From positions 186,001-250,000 of the forward strand of contig NZ_MJAO01000001.1 in NCBI RefSeq assembly GCF_001902635.1: a stretch of 64,000 nucleotides of DNA, given 5' to 3'. The notes below the pieces were generated by a model, which was not told the DNA's origin, did no database searches, and saw only the letters and a program-made list of their open reading frames with translations. This DNA comes from Serratia marcescens (GTDB taxonomy: Bacteria; Pseudomonadota; Gammaproteobacteria; Enterobacterales; Enterobacteriaceae). The first letter of the stretch is position 1. The number at the start of each line of letters is the position of its first letter. Made by a program: the position numbers and the translations under genes. Shown here one piece after another: positions 32,720 through 42,081 of this stretch.

Positions 32720-34999
32720 TTAGTGCACCGCGCCCTCGTCCGTCTTGCGTTTGGCGGCGCTGAGGAAGTGATAGGTCAGCTGTTTCTTGTCCTTGTCCAG
32801 CTCGACCTTCACGGAGCCGCCGTCCACCAGCGAACCGAACAGCAGCTCGTTGGCCAACGGTTTCTTCAGGTTTTCCTGCATCACGCGCGCCATTGGGCGA
32901 GCGCCCATCGCACGGTCGTAGCCCTTCACCGACAGCCAGTCGCGCGCTTCGTCGCTCACTTCCAGCGAGACGCCCTTCGCATCCAGCTGCGCCTGCAGTT
33001 CGACGATAAACTTGTCGACTACCTGCTGGATCACCTCGGTAGACAGATGGTTGAACCAGATGATGTTATCCAGACGGTTGCGGAACTCCGGCGTAAACAC
33101 CTTCTTGATTTCTTCCATCGCGTCGATGCTGTTGTCCTGCTGCACCAGGCCGATCGATTTACGTTCGGTTTCCCGCACCCCGGCGTTGGTGGTCATCACC
33201 AGGATCACATTGCGGAAGTCCGCCTTGCGGCCGTTGTTGTCGGTCAGCGTGCCGTTGTCCATCACCTGCAGCAGCAGGTTGAACACGTCCGGGTGCGCCT
33301 TTTCGATCTCATCGAGCAGCACCACCGCATGCGGATGCTTGATCACCGCATCGGTCAGCAGCCCGCCCTGATCGTAACCGACGTAGCCCGGAGGCGCGCC
33401 GATCAGGCGGCTGACGGTATGCCGCTCCATGTACTCGGACATGTCGAAACGCAGCAGCTCGATATCCATCGCCTTGGCCAACTGTACGGTGACCTCGGTT
33501 TTCCCGACCCCGGTCGGCCCGGCGAACAGGAAGGAACCAACCGGCTTGCGATCGTGGCCCAGACCGGCGCGGCTCATCTTGATCGCTTCCGTCAGCGCTT
33601 CGATCGCCTGATCCTGGCCGAATACCAGCATCTTCAGGCGATCGCCCAGATTTCTCAGCACGTCGCGATCGCTGGCCGACACGGTTTTCTCCGGGATGCG
33701 GGCAATGCGCGCCACCACGGATTCGATATCGGCCACGTTGACGGTTTTCTTGCGCTTGCTGGCCGGCATCAACCGGCTGCGGGCGCCCGCCTCGTCGATC
33801 ACGTCGATCGCCTTGTCCGGCAGATGACGGTCGTTGATGTATTTCACCGACAGCTCCACCGCCGCGCGGATCGCCTTGGCGGTATAACGCACGTCGTGGT
33901 GCGCTTCATACTTGGCCTTCAGGCCGTTGATGATCTGAACGGTCTCTTCCGCCGTCGGCTCGGTGATGTCTATCTTCTGGAAGCGGCGCGCCAGAGCGCG
34001 ATCCTTTTCGAAGATGTTGCTGAACTCCTGGTAGGTAGTCGAGCCGATCACCCGGATCTTGCCGCTCGACAGCAGCGGTTTTATCAGGTTGGCAGCATCC
34101 ACCTGGCCACCGGAAGCCGCGCCGGCGCCGATAATGGTGTGAATTTCATCGATGAACAGGATGCTGTTCTGATCCTGTTCCAACTGCTTGAGCAGCGCTT
34201 TGAAGCGCTTCTCGAAGTCGCCGCGGTATTTGGTGCCGGCCAGCAGTGAACCGATATCCAGCGAATACAGCGTGCAGTCCGCCATCACTTCCGGCACGTC
34301 GCCCTGCACGATGCGCCAGGCCAGGCCTTCGGCGATAGCGGTCTTGCCGACGCCGGATTCGCCGACCAGCAGCGGGTTGTTTTTACGGCGGCGGCACAGC
34401 ACCTGAATCGCGCGTTCCAGCTCACGATCGCGGCCGATCAACGGATCGATGCCGCCCACACGGGCCAACTGATTGAGGTTGGTGGTGAAGTTTTCCATAC
34501 GGTCTTCCCCTCCGGACTGCTCTTCGTTCACCGGGTTTTCCGCATTCGGCGCTTGGCCCGGCTCGTCTTTACGCGTGCCATGTGAAATGAAGTTCACCAC
34601 GTCGAGACGGCTGACGTCGTGTTTACGCAGCAGATAGGCCGCCTGCGACTCCTGCTCGCTGAAGATTGCCACCAACACGTTGGCGCCGGACACCTCACTG
34701 CGGCCGGAAGATTGCACATGGAAGACCGCGCGCTGCAGCACGCGCTGGAAGCTGAGCGTCGGCTGAGTGTCGCGCTCTTCTTCGCCGGCGGGCAGCGTCG
34801 GTGTGGTTTGTTCGATGAAGGCTTCCAGCTCCTGGCGCAACGCGGCCAGATCCACCGTACATGCCTCAAGCGCTTCTCGCGCGGCAGGGTTGCTCAGCAA
34901 CGCTAGCAACAGGTGCTCCACGGTCATAAACTCGTGTCTGTGCTCACGCGCCCTGGCGAAAGCCATGTTGAGACTGAGTTCCAGTTCTTGATTGAGCAT
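32720..34999 (-). CDS. clpA: ATP-dependent Clp protease ATP-binding subunit ClpA
   Basis: Hexameric AAA+ unfoldase that feeds substrates to ClpP. 759 aa from ATG 34999 (E. coli 758): MLNQELELSLNMAFARAREH aligns with the E. coli start and GGGGAGG is 5 nt before it; the GTG two codons upstream is less likely. N-domain (residues 1-140) binds ClpS; D1 Walker A GESGVGKT (about residue 214), D2 Walker A GPTGVGKT (about 495), and ClpP-binding IGL loop in ERKSIGLVQQ. clpS lies 27 bp upstream on the same strand. Confidence 0.97.
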   Translation of the reverse strand: MLNQELELSLNMAFARAREHRHEFMTVEHLLLALLSNPAAREALEACTVDLAALRQELEAFIEQTTPTLPAGEEERDTQPTLSFQRVLQRAVFHVQSSGRSEVSGANVLVAIFSEQESQAAYLLRKHDVSRLDVVNFISHGTRKDEPGQAPNAENPVNEEQSGGEDRMENFTTNLNQLARVGGIDPLIGRDRELERAIQVLCRRRKNNPLLVGESGVGKTAIAEGLAWRIVQGDVPEVMADCTLYSLDIGSLLAGTKYRGDFEKRFKALLKQLEQDQNSILFIDEIHTIIGAGAASGGQVDAANLIKPLLSSGKIRVIGSTTYQEFSNIFEKDRALARRFQKIDITEPTAEETVQIINGLKAKYEAHHDVRYTAKAIRAAVELSVKYINDRHLPDKAIDVIDEAGARSRLMPASKRKKTVNVADIESVVARIARIPEKTVSASDRDVLRNLGDRLKMLVFGQDQAIEALTEAIKMSRAGLGHDRKPVGSFLFAGPTGVGKTEVTVQLAKAMDIELLRFDMSEYMERHTVSRLIGAPPGYVGYDQGGLLTDAVIKHPHAVVLLDEIEKAHPDVFNLLLQVMDNGTLTDNNGRKADFRNVILVMTTNAGVRETERKSIGLVQQDNSIDAMEEIKKVFTPEFRNRLDNIIWFNHLSTEVIQQVVDKFIVELQAQLDAKGVSLEVSDEARDWLSVKGYDRAMGARPMARVMQENLKKPLANELLFGSLVDGGSVKVELDKDKKQLTYHFLSAAKRKTDEGAVH

Positions 35000-35026
35000 A
35001 AGCACCTCCCCAATAGATTGCCTTAT

Positions 35027-35347
35027 TCAGGCTTTTTCCAGCGTACAAAGCAACGGATGCTCGTTCTCCCTTGCGTACCGGTTCACATGGACGACTTTGG
35101 TTTCCGCCACCTCGGCGGTAAAAACACCACAGATCGCCTTGCCTTGATAGTGGACCGTGAGCATCAGTTGCGTTGCGCGTTCAATATCATAAGAAAAGAA
35201 CTTTTGCAGAACGTCAATCACAAATTCCATCGGTGTGTAATCGTCGTTGTTAAGTATAACTTTATACATAGACGGCGGTTTTACCGCATCGATTTGTTTT
35301 TCTTCGGCCAAGTGTTCAAAGTTTAGCCAGTCGTTGTTATTGCCCAT
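35027..35347 (-). CDS. clpS: ATP-dependent Clp protease adaptor ClpS
   Basis: Adaptor that binds N-degron substrates (Leu, Phe, Tyr, Trp) and delivers them to ClpA. 106 aa, same as E. coli. The N-degron pocket motif [20 protein letters not shown] (about residues 33-52) and [20 protein letters not shown] are intact. The N-terminal extension [17 protein letters not shown] is the flexible part that enters the ClpA pore. Forms clpS-clpA; aat, which makes its substrates, is less than 4 kb away. Confidence 0.97.
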   Translation of the reverse strand: MGNNNDWLNFEHLAEEKQIDAVKPPSMYKVILNNDDYTPMEFVIDVLQKFFSYDIERATQLMLTVHYQGKAICGVFTAEVAETKVVHVNRYARENEHPLLCTLEKA

Positions 35348-35557
35348 CGCTGCTCATCTTCTCTGCTCTGCCCTCTTATATGGGGGCAGGTTTCGGTTAT
35401 TCAAAGTGGGGGATAGTTACTATTTTATCATCTTCGGCCTCGTCCCGCCGCACTGTAACGTGCGCAAAAAAACGGGCCAATTGTGACTGAATCGTGGCAA
35501 TAGCGTTACCTGCTTCAAACTTTGGTGAACTGCTCCCCGCCGACAAAAGCCGATCCC

Positions 35558-35585
35558 TTGACGCCCCGATCATTTGCTCTAGAGT
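35558..35585 (+). promoter_or_regulatory. Likely cspD promoter
   Basis: TTGACG (35558-35563) and TAGAGT (35580-35585) with a 16-bp spacer; predicted start near 35592, giving a leader of about 110 nt. Confidence 0.55.
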
Positions 35586-35599
35586 GTAAATTCGTGGCT

Positions 35600-35649
35600 G
35601 GTGGTCTTTTAACCACCCCTTGCCCACCTGCTACCCGCTCATGGCGGGT
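35600..35649 (+). promoter_or_regulatory. Two hairpins in the cspD mRNA leader
   Basis: GGTGGT (35600-35605) pairs with ACCACC (35612-35617), and ACCCGC (35633-35638) with GCGGGT (35644-35649). Both lie between the predicted start and the SD (GAGGGATG, about 35689). Structured leaders control several cold-shock-family genes; a role here is inference. Confidence 0.5.
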
Positions 35650-35702
35650 GCGAAATCAGTTATTCATCTCACTTAAAATAGCGTTGCGAGGGATGTAAAA
35701 GC

Positions 35703-35924
35703 ATGGAGACGGGTACTGTTAAATGGTTTAACAACGCCAAAGGCTTTGGCTTCATCTGCCCGGCCGGCGGTGGCGAAGATATTTTCGCGCATTATTCCAC
35801 CATCAAGATGGATGGTTACAGAACGTTGAAGGCGGGCCAACAGGTCAGCTTTGACGTGCACCAAGGGCCAAAAGGGAACCATGCAAGCCTGATTGTGCCA
35901 GTGGAAAGCGAGGCGCTGTCCTAA
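35703..35924 (+). CDS. cspD: Cold shock-like protein CspD
   Basis: CspA-family single-stranded nucleic-acid binding protein; in E. coli CspD is not cold induced but made in stationary phase and slow growth and inhibits replication. 73 aa (E. coli 74). RNP1 motif NAKGFGFICP (about residues 11-20) and RNP2 EDIFAHYSTI (about 26-35). METGTVKWFNNAKGF distinguishes CspD from CspA (MSGKM...). Divergent from clpS, as in E. coli, and degraded by Lon there. Confidence 0.96.
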   Translation: METGTVKWFNNAKGFGFICPAGGGEDIFAHYSTIKMDGYRTLKAGQQVSFDVHQGPKGNHASLIVPVESEALS

Positions 35925-35966
35925 ACGCTTCCTGCAGAATCGCTCTGCACTGATCGTGACTGCAAT

Positions 35967-36000
35967 AAAAATGCCAGCCGCCGTGTGACTGGCATTTTTT
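35967..36000. terminator. Bidirectional terminator between cspD and macB
   Basis: AAAAATGCCAG - CCGCCGTGTGA - CTGGCATTTTTT; A and T flanks on both sides suit convergent cspD and macB. Confidence 0.9.
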
Positions 36001-36011
36001 ATGCCTGTGAC

Positions 36012-37958
36012 TTACTCGCGTGCCAGCGCGTCGATCGGGTTCAGCCGCGCGGCATTGCGCGCCGGCAGATAGCCGAACACCACGCCGATGCCGGTGGAAC
36101 AGAGAAACGCGCTCAGCAACGCCGCCGGCGGGAAGCTTATCTGCCAGCCCGGCAACACCAGCTGTACCACCAAACCGATGGCGAACGACAGCGTAATCCC
36201 CAGCGCGCCACCCACCAGGCAGACCAAGACCGCCTCGATCAGAAACTGCTGCAAGACGTCGCCGGAACGCGCGCCCACCGCCATGCGGATGCCGATCTCG
36301 CGCGTGCGCTCGGTCACCGACACCAGCATGATGTTCATCACGCCGATACCGCCGACCACCAGCGAAATCACCGCCACCAGCGTCAGGAACAGCTGCAGCG
36401 TGCGGGTGGTTTTCTCCGCGGTTTGCACCAGGCTGTCCATGTTATAGGTAAAGAAGTCCTTCTTGCCGTGGCGCAGCGTCAGCAGGCGTGACAGCTGTTG
36501 CTCCGCTTCCTTGCTGTCGTAGCCGTCGCGGATGCGCACGGTGATCGAATCAAAATAGCTGTTGCCCATCAGCCTGTTAGCCATCGTGCTGTAAGGCACC
36601 CACACGTTCAGCGTCTTGCTGCTGCCGAACATCGACTGCTTCTCCTTGGCCACGCCAACCACCGTCGCCGGCATGTTGCCCACCAGAATCACCTCGCCCA
36701 CCACGTTCTTTTGGTGCGGGAACAGCCGCCGTTGGGTATTGGCGTCGATCACCACCGTCTGCGCCTGCGACTGTACCTGCATCTGGTCGATGCCGACACC
36801 TTGGGTAAAGCTCATGCCGTAGACGCGGAAAAACTGCTCGCTGACGCCGTTGACGTTAGCCGCCGCGTCGACGTTGCCCAGCCGCAGCCGCATGCTGCTG
36901 CTGATGCTCGGCGACAGCGCGCTGATGTATGGCTGTTCGCGCAGCGCATCGAGGTCACCGTATTTCAACGATTGCCGGTAGGTCGGGTCGTCGTCACCGA
37001 AATCCTTGCCGGGGTAGATGTCGACGGTGTTGGTGCCGATGGATTTGATGTCCGCCAGCACCATCTGCTTGGCGGCTGCGCCGATCACCAGGATCGACAC
37101 CACCGAGGCGATGCCGATAATAATCCCGAGCATAGTCAGCGCGGTGCGCATCTTGTTGGCCGCCATTGCGCGCCAGGCCATGACCAGCGCCTCGCGGAAG
37201 CGGCCGCCCATCTGCCGCCAGGAAGGCGCCGCAGCGGCCAGCGCCAGCGGCTTGACCTGCGCATTATCTTGCGGTGTCGGACGCGAGTCAGCGATGATTT
37301 CGCCGTCGCGGATCTCGATGATCCGCTCCGCCTGCCGCGCCACCGCCGGATCGTGTGTCACCAGGATCACCGTGTGGCCCTGGGCGCACAACTGTTTGAG
37401 GATCGCCATCACCTCTTCGCCGGAGTGGCTGTCGAGCGCGCCGGTCGGCTCATCCGCCAGGATCACCTGCCCGCCGTTCATCAGCGCGCGGGCGATACTG
37501 ACGCGTTGCTGTTGGCCGCCGGAAAGCTGGCTCGGCCGGTAGTTGACGCGCTCCCCCAGCCCCAAACGCCGCAACAGCGCCACCGCCCGTTCGTGCCGCG
37601 CCGCTTTGCCCAGTCCGGCGTACACCGCCGGCACTTCGACGTTGTGCGCCGCGCTCAGGTGCGGCAACAGATGATAGCGCTGAAAGATAAAGCCGAAATG
37701 CTCGCGCCGCAGCTGCGCCAACGCATCGTCGCTCAGCGTCGCCACATCCTGCCCGGCCACCTGATACACGCCGGCGCTCGGCTTGTCCAGGCAGCCGAGA
37801 ATGTTCATCAGCGTCGATTTGCCGGAGCCGGAGGCCCCCATGATCGCCACCATTTCACCGGCTTCGATGCTCAGGCTGATCCCCTTCAACACCTCCACCG
37901 TCTGTTCGCCGGAACGGTAGCTGCGGCGGATGCCGCTCAGCTGCAACAGCGCCGCCAT
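36012..37958 (-). CDS. macB: Macrolide/peptide export ATPase-permease MacB
   Basis: Inner-membrane ABC protein that, with MacA and TolC, exports macrolides, enterotoxin and other substrates from the periplasm. 648 aa, as in E. coli. N-terminal ATPase with Walker A GASGSGKST (about residue 40), signature [16 protein letters not shown] and Walker B VILADEPTGALD; then one helix (about 275), a large periplasmic domain and three C-terminal helices of the FtsX/MacB type. Its ATG overlaps the macA stop by one base (TGATG), so it is coupled to macA. Confidence 0.95.
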   Translation of the reverse strand: MAALLQLSGIRRSYRSGEQTVEVLKGISLSIEAGEMVAIMGASGSGKSTLMNILGCLDKPSAGVYQVAGQDVATLSDDALAQLRREHFGFIFQRYHLLPHLSAAHNVEVPAVYAGLGKAARHERAVALLRRLGLGERVNYRPSQLSGGQQQRVSIARALMNGGQVILADEPTGALDSHSGEEVMAILKQLCAQGHTVILVTHDPAVARQAERIIEIRDGEIIADSRPTPQDNAQVKPLALAAAAPSWRQMGGRFREALVMAWRAMAANKMRTALTMLGIIIGIASVVSILVIGAAAKQMVLADIKSIGTNTVDIYPGKDFGDDDPTYRQSLKYGDLDALREQPYISALSPSISSSMRLRLGNVDAAANVNGVSEQFFRVYGMSFTQGVGIDQMQVQSQAQTVVIDANTQRRLFPHQKNVVGEVILVGNMPATVVGVAKEKQSMFGSSKTLNVWVPYSTMANRLMGNSYFDSITVRIRDGYDSKEAEQQLSRLLTLRHGKKDFFTYNMDSLVQTAEKTTRTLQLFLTLVAVISLVVGGIGVMNIMLVSVTERTREIGIRMAVGARSGDVLQQFLIEAVLVCLVGGALGITLSFAIGLVVQLVLPGWQISFPPAALLSAFLCSTGIGVVFGYLPARNAARLNPIDALARE

Positions 37959-39073
37959 CAGCCGGCCTCCACGCCGCCGCGGCTGACGATCACCTCATCG
38001 CCCACCTCGAGCCCGCTGAGGATCTGCACATCGATATTGTTGCGCAGGCCGATGGCCACCTCACGCTTCTCTTCCTTACCCTGTTTCAGCACCGAAACGT
38101 GATAGCGATTGTCGGCGATCTGATCGCCCAGCGCCGCCAGCGGGATCACCAGCGCCTGCTCAACGCCGGCCAGCTGAATATGCACCTGCGCCGTCATTTG
38201 CAAGCGCAGCAGCCTTTCCGGGTTGGGCACTTCGAAACGCGCATAATAGAAGATGGCGTTGTTGACCTTCTCCGGCGTCGGCTGAATGTCTTTCAGCACG
38301 CCGTCGAAGCGCCGGGCCGGATCGCCCAACACCGTGAACCAGGCCTTCTGACCCGGCTTGAGGTTGATGACGTCGGCCTCTGACACCTGCGCCTTCACCA
38401 GCATGGTGCTGAGATCCGCCAGCGTCAGAATGTTCGGCGCCTGCTGCGCCGCGATCACCGTCTGGCCCTGCAGCGTGGTGATCTGCACCACGTCGCCATC
38501 CATCGGCGCTTCGATACGGGTATAGGCCAGGTTGATCTTGGCAGTATCCAGACTGGCCTGATTCTTGGCGATCTGCGCATTGATGGTGCCCACCTGCGCC
38601 TTCTTCACCGCCAGTTGCGTCGCCGCCTGATCCAGATCCTGGCGCGATATCGCCTGCAGCTTGGCCAGCGCCTGGTTGCGCTGCAGCGTGACCGCCGCCA
38701 GCTGCTGCTCGGCCTGCGCCTGCAGCAGTTGAGCATGCAGTTCGCGCAGCGTCGCTTCCCCTTCGCGGATGCTGTTCTGCGCCTGTTGCGGATCGATAAC
38801 CCCCAACAACTGGCCTTTCTGCACCTTGTCGCCGATCTCGACATACAGCTTTTCCAACTGCCCGCTGACCTGCGCGCCGACGTCAACCTTGCGCACCGCG
38901 TCCAACTGGCCGGTCGCCAACACGTTCTGCTGCAGATCGCGTTGGGTAACTTTCACCGTTTTGAAATCGGTTGGCGCCGGATGGCGAAAGTGCCAAACGA
39001 CCGCCGCGGCAATTACCGCGATCACCGCCAGAGAGAGAATCCAGCGGCGTCTATGTCCTTTAAACCCTGTCAA
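37958..39073 (-). CDS. macA: Macrolide efflux periplasmic adaptor MacA
   Basis: Membrane-fusion protein that connects MacB to TolC. 371 aa. One N-terminal helix (about residues 11-27), the biotinyl-lipoyl domain halves ([20 protein letters not shown] and [18 protein letters not shown]), a long coiled-coil hairpin rich in Gln/Ala between them (about residues 95-165), and a beta-barrel. Start is TTG at 39073: no ATG or GTG is in frame near the helix, and the alignment with E. coli MacA begins here; SD is CAGG-like and weak. Divergent from ybjX. Confidence 0.93.
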   Translation of the reverse strand: MTGFKGHRRRWILSLAVIAVIAAAVVWHFRHPAPTDFKTVKVTQRDLQQNVLATGQLDAVRKVDVGAQVSGQLEKLYVEIGDKVQKGQLLGVIDPQQAQNSIREGEATLRELHAQLLQAQAEQQLAAVTLQRNQALAKLQAISRQDLDQAATQLAVKKAQVGTINAQIAKNQASLDTAKINLAYTRIEAPMDGDVVQITTLQGQTVIAAQQAPNILTLADLSTMLVKAQVSEADVINLKPGQKAWFTVLGDPARRFDGVLKDIQPTPEKVNNAIFYYARFEVPNPERLLRLQMTAQVHIQLAGVEQALVIPLAALGDQIADNRYHVSVLKQGKEEKREVAIGLRNNIDVQILSGLEVGDEVIVSRGGVEAG

Positions 39074-39267
39074 AATTGACCTGCCTGTGCTTGTGAATAT
39101 CGACCGCCCATCGCGGCGGCGGAGCTAAATTAGCATGCACCGTAGGGAATAACTAAACCTTAGCTCAACACAATGTGGAGACACGCTTGGTTACAGTTCT
39201 GCATTGAACTCCCGTTTAGTGAAGCCTTGATGAAATAACGCCATTCAACACAGCCAAGGATTTCATC

Positions 39268-40221
39268 ATGTCACAGCTCAGCTACCCACTCGCTTCCGCC
39301 CGGCCGCTTAACGGCTGGCAACTGATGACGGCGCTGATCAATGGCGAAAAGGCGCCGAGCAATGCCTGGAAAAAAACCGCGTTTCGCCTGAAGTTTCTCG
39401 GCCGCTCGCTACTCAACTGGCGCACCACCAGCGGCCTGCTCAACACCCTGGCCAGCCATCCGTTGCTGGAAGAGATCCTGAGCGCGCAGCCGAACCTGCC
39501 GTGCAAACTGCATCGCCCGTATCTGGCGGCCAACATGAGCAAGATCGAATGCCTGTTCGCGCTGCGCGATCATTACGATCTCATCGTGCAGCGCATGCCG
39601 CTGAAGATGCGCCTCGGCCACCTCGGCCCGCAGTCTTTCGTGTTGGCCAGCGCGATGGGTAAAAACGAAGCGCCGATCACGCTGGAACTGGCGGCGATCG
39701 ACAAACTGAATAAGGAAGGGGAAGCCACGCTGCTGCTGCGCAACGCCAACGGCGTGATGCTGGCAGAGATCACCTTTGCGCTGATGCATTATCAACAGCA
39801 GCCGACGCTGTTCATCGGCGGCCTGCAGGGCGCGAACCATGACGTGCCGCACGCCGAGATCCAGCACACCACCAAAGAGTGCCATGGCTTGTTCCCCAAA
39901 CGGCTGGTGCTGGAAGGCATCTGCACGCTGGCGCGGCGCCTCGGCATCCGCCAGATCGTGGCGGTCGGCAACGCCACCCATATCTATCAAAACTGGCGTT
40001 ACCAGAGTAAGAAGAAGGATAAGCTGCACGCCGATTACGATCAGTTTTGGCTGTCGATGGGCGCCAAACCGCTCGACAGCGGCTATTTCCTGTTGCCTGA
40101 ACGCATCGCCCGCAAACCGATCGAAGAGATTGCCAGCAAGAAGCGCGCCGAGTATCGCCGCCGCTATCAGTTGCTGGACGAGTTGGAACAGGGATTGGCG
40201 GCGCACTTCTGCGCCCGATAG
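39268..40221 (+). CDS. ybjX: VirK/YbjX family protein (DUF535)
   Basis: Cytoplasmic or membrane-associated protein of the VirK/YbjX family (DUF535). 317 aa. Family blocks are visible: LHRPYLAANMSKIECLFALRDHY near residue 80, the GHLGPQSFVLASAMGKNEAP segment, GGLQGANHDVPHAEIQHTTKE near 190, and YDQFWLSMGAKPLDSGYFLLP near the C-terminus. In Salmonella relatives are PhoP-controlled and linked to peptide resistance and virulence; biochemical function is unknown. Same position next to macAB as in K-12. Only a PhoP half-site is visible upstream, so regulation is not claimed. Confidence 0.88.
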   Translation: MSQLSYPLASARPLNGWQLMTALINGEKAPSNAWKKTAFRLKFLGRSLLNWRTTSGLLNTLASHPLLEEILSAQPNLPCKLHRPYLAANMSKIECLFALRDHYDLIVQRMPLKMRLGHLGPQSFVLASAMGKNEAPITLELAAIDKLNKEGEATLLLRNANGVMLAEITFALMHYQQQPTLFIGGLQGANHDVPHAEIQHTTKECHGLFPKRLVLEGICTLARRLGIRQIVAVGNATHIYQNWRYQSKKKDKLHADYDQFWLSMGAKPLDSGYFLLPERIARKPIEEIASKKRAEYRRRYQLLDELEQGLAAHFCAR

Positions 40222-40235
40222 CGCCCTGCGGGCCG

Positions 40236-41894
40236 TCAGTCCGCCCGGCCGCGCGCCAGCCAGATTACCCGTGAGAACATTTTCTTCAGCAGCGGCGGCA
40301 CCGAATCCGTGCCCCATTCGCCGGCCTGCATCGCGACCTCGATCGCCAGATCCGGTTTTGAAGAGTGGTGGACCGCTTTCAGGATCACCTTACGCACCGG
40401 CATCTGCGCGTTGATCGGCACCGAAGCCACCCGGTGATAGACCGGGCCGAACCCTTCGCGGAACATAAAATGCTCCATGTCCGGTGCCGGCAGCGCGGTC
40501 AGCCGATCGCGCTCGTTGTCTTCATGATTGTCCAGCAGGCTGCGCACGGTGTTGGCGTACTTTTTGCCCGCTTCGTCGCCGTCCACCAGCGCATGCCACT
40601 CGATGCCCATGCGGCGGGCAAAACGTAGCAGCGGCTTCAGGCCGCACTGGGCGAATTCGATGACCCTCACCCCTTCCGCCTCGAAATGGTAACCACACTG
40701 GCGCGCCAGTTCGTTCAGCAACCACACCTCGGTTTCCCCCTCCACCAGCAGCCAGCAGCGGGCGAACAGCGACGACGGCCGGTTGAAACGGATATGGAAC
40801 GCGATGCGGCGCCCGTCTTCGGCGCCCAGCCCGCGCGGCCCGAGGCGATAGGTTGCGACCCGCCCCGACTCGCGCACCAGCCGGCAAACGTGTTCCACCG
40901 GCACCAGCGACACCAGCTCGCTGGAGTTGGTGGTGGTAATGCGCTGTAACGGCAGCTGATTGAGCAACCCCCAGGCCACGGACAGCATGATCGGGTGCAG
41001 ACGGGTTTCCGGGTCTTCCACCAGCAGCAGCGGCCGGGCGTGCGGATCCAGCTTGACGTCGCCTTTGGCCTGCAACAGGGTGGAAAACATCCCCAGCAGA
41101 ATCAGACGCATGCTGCGGCTGTTCGGCTCGGCCACCATGCGGTTGATGCCGTCCAGCGCGCGCCAGGCATCCTGCTCGGGTTCGCCACCGCGGCGGCGCG
41201 GGCGCGTCACCTGCGAGCCTTGCTCAGCGAAATAGTGCTCCAGCAGCTGCTGCATGGCCGCCAGCCCCTGACGCAGTTCGCCGTTGGTCAACTTTTGCGG
41301 ATTGCGTACCAGTTCGCGCGTCAGCTGATCCAGCTGCTGCGCCAGCGCCTGAGTGTCCGGCCGCCGTTCATCGCCGAGGCTGCTGGGGCGCAGGCGGCGA
41401 ATAAAGCGCGCGTCGCGCAGGCGCAACACCGGATGGATGCGGATGATGGCGTGGGCCAGCTGTTCGATATGGTGCAGCTGCAGCGCATTGCCGTCGGCGT
41501 CGAGAAAACCGCGCCAGGTGCATACCGTGCCGTCATCGGCCAGCTCGCCCTCGCAGCGGTAATGAATGCGGTTCAGGCCATCTTCGCCCTTGACCCACAG
41601 CGGCGTCAGGTGGCGATAGCGCGGCAGGTGCGCATGGCCGATGTCTTTTTCGCAGAAGGTGAACACCACCTGCAGGTGGCGCTCTTTGGCCGCCTCTTCA
41701 CCGGGCGGGAAGTGGAAGTCGTGCGCTTCAAACCGATACAGCTTTTGCTCCGGCGCCAGCAGCAGCGTCAGCGCATCCAGCAGGCTGGATTTACCCCAGG
41801 CGTTTTCACCGAGCAACAGCGTGTTGTCGTCCAGCATCAGGGACAACCGATTAATGCCGCGAAAACCTACAATTTCGATACGCTCCAAGAACAT
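40236..41894 (-). CDS. ybjD: OLD-family ATP-dependent nuclease YbjD
   Basis: 552 aa, same as E. coli YbjD. N-terminal SMC/RecF-like ATPase with Walker A LLGENAWGKSSLLDALTL (residues 27-44) and Walker-B-like LLLVEDPETRLHP (about residue 287), followed by a TOPRIM nuclease domain with LLVEGETEVWLLNEL (about 385) and LVDGDEAGKKYA. That arrangement is the OLD (overcoming lysogenization defect) family, which acts on DNA; YbjD's own role is not established. Here it is a stand-alone chromosomal gene without a UvrD-like partner, so it is not a Gabija pair. Convergent with ybjX, 14 bp apart, and divergent from lysO. Confidence 0.87.
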   Translation of the reverse strand: MFLERIEIVGFRGINRLSLMLDDNTLLLGENAWGKSSLLDALTLLLAPEQKLYRFEAHDFHFPPGEEAAKERHLQVVFTFCEKDIGHAHLPRYRHLTPLWVKGEDGLNRIHYRCEGELADDGTVCTWRGFLDADGNALQLHHIEQLAHAIIRIHPVLRLRDARFIRRLRPSSLGDERRPDTQALAQQLDQLTRELVRNPQKLTNGELRQGLAAMQQLLEHYFAEQGSQVTRPRRRGGEPEQDAWRALDGINRMVAEPNSRSMRLILLGMFSTLLQAKGDVKLDPHARPLLLVEDPETRLHPIMLSVAWGLLNQLPLQRITTTNSSELVSLVPVEHVCRLVRESGRVATYRLGPRGLGAEDGRRIAFHIRFNRPSSLFARCWLLVEGETEVWLLNELARQCGYHFEAEGVRVIEFAQCGLKPLLRFARRMGIEWHALVDGDEAGKKYANTVRSLLDNHEDNERDRLTALPAPDMEHFMFREGFGPVYHRVASVPINAQMPVRKVILKAVHHSSKPDLAIEVAMQAGEWGTDSVPPLLKKMFSRVIWLARGRAD

Positions 41895-42081
41895 CCGCCG
41901 CCTCCCGTGCGCGTCGCCGCCTCTTCAATGAGGTGACTTTCACAGAGCATGGTCAAAAAACCCCTTGCAGGTCAAGCGGCCAACGTCAAATCTGCCGCTT
42001 TACTCCGGCCGGGCTTTTGGTTAGCGTGTGCTCCTCGCCGCCGTTCGGCGCGCTTCAAAACTCAAGGACACAAGCTGCACC

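Larger units (their letters stand above)
35348..35702. promoter_or_regulatory. clpS-cspD divergent intergenic region
   Basis: 355 bp with the divergent promoters of clpS (minus) and cspD (plus). A cspD promoter and a structured leader are described separately. A 76-codon minus-strand frame (35397-35627) has no recognisable product. Confidence 0.6.

Noticed and set aside
32513-32720. Expected serW tRNA gene
   Set aside because: No acceptor/T-arm pattern or TTCGA loop on either strand; reported only as an absence and an unassigned structure.
32723-34249. 508-codon plus-strand open frame over clpA
   Set aside because: Shadow of clpA; the clpA protein is unmistakable.
35397-35627. 76-aa minus-strand frame in the clpS-cspD gap
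   Set aside because: No similarity or SD, and it overlaps the cspD promoter and leader.
39150-39165. PhoP box upstream of ybjX
   Set aside because: Only one GGTTTA half-site on the minus strand; the second repeat at 5-bp spacing is absent.
40236-41894. Gabija-type defence pair
   Set aside because: Gabija needs a UvrD-like helicase next to the OLD protein; neighbours here are ybjX and lysO.
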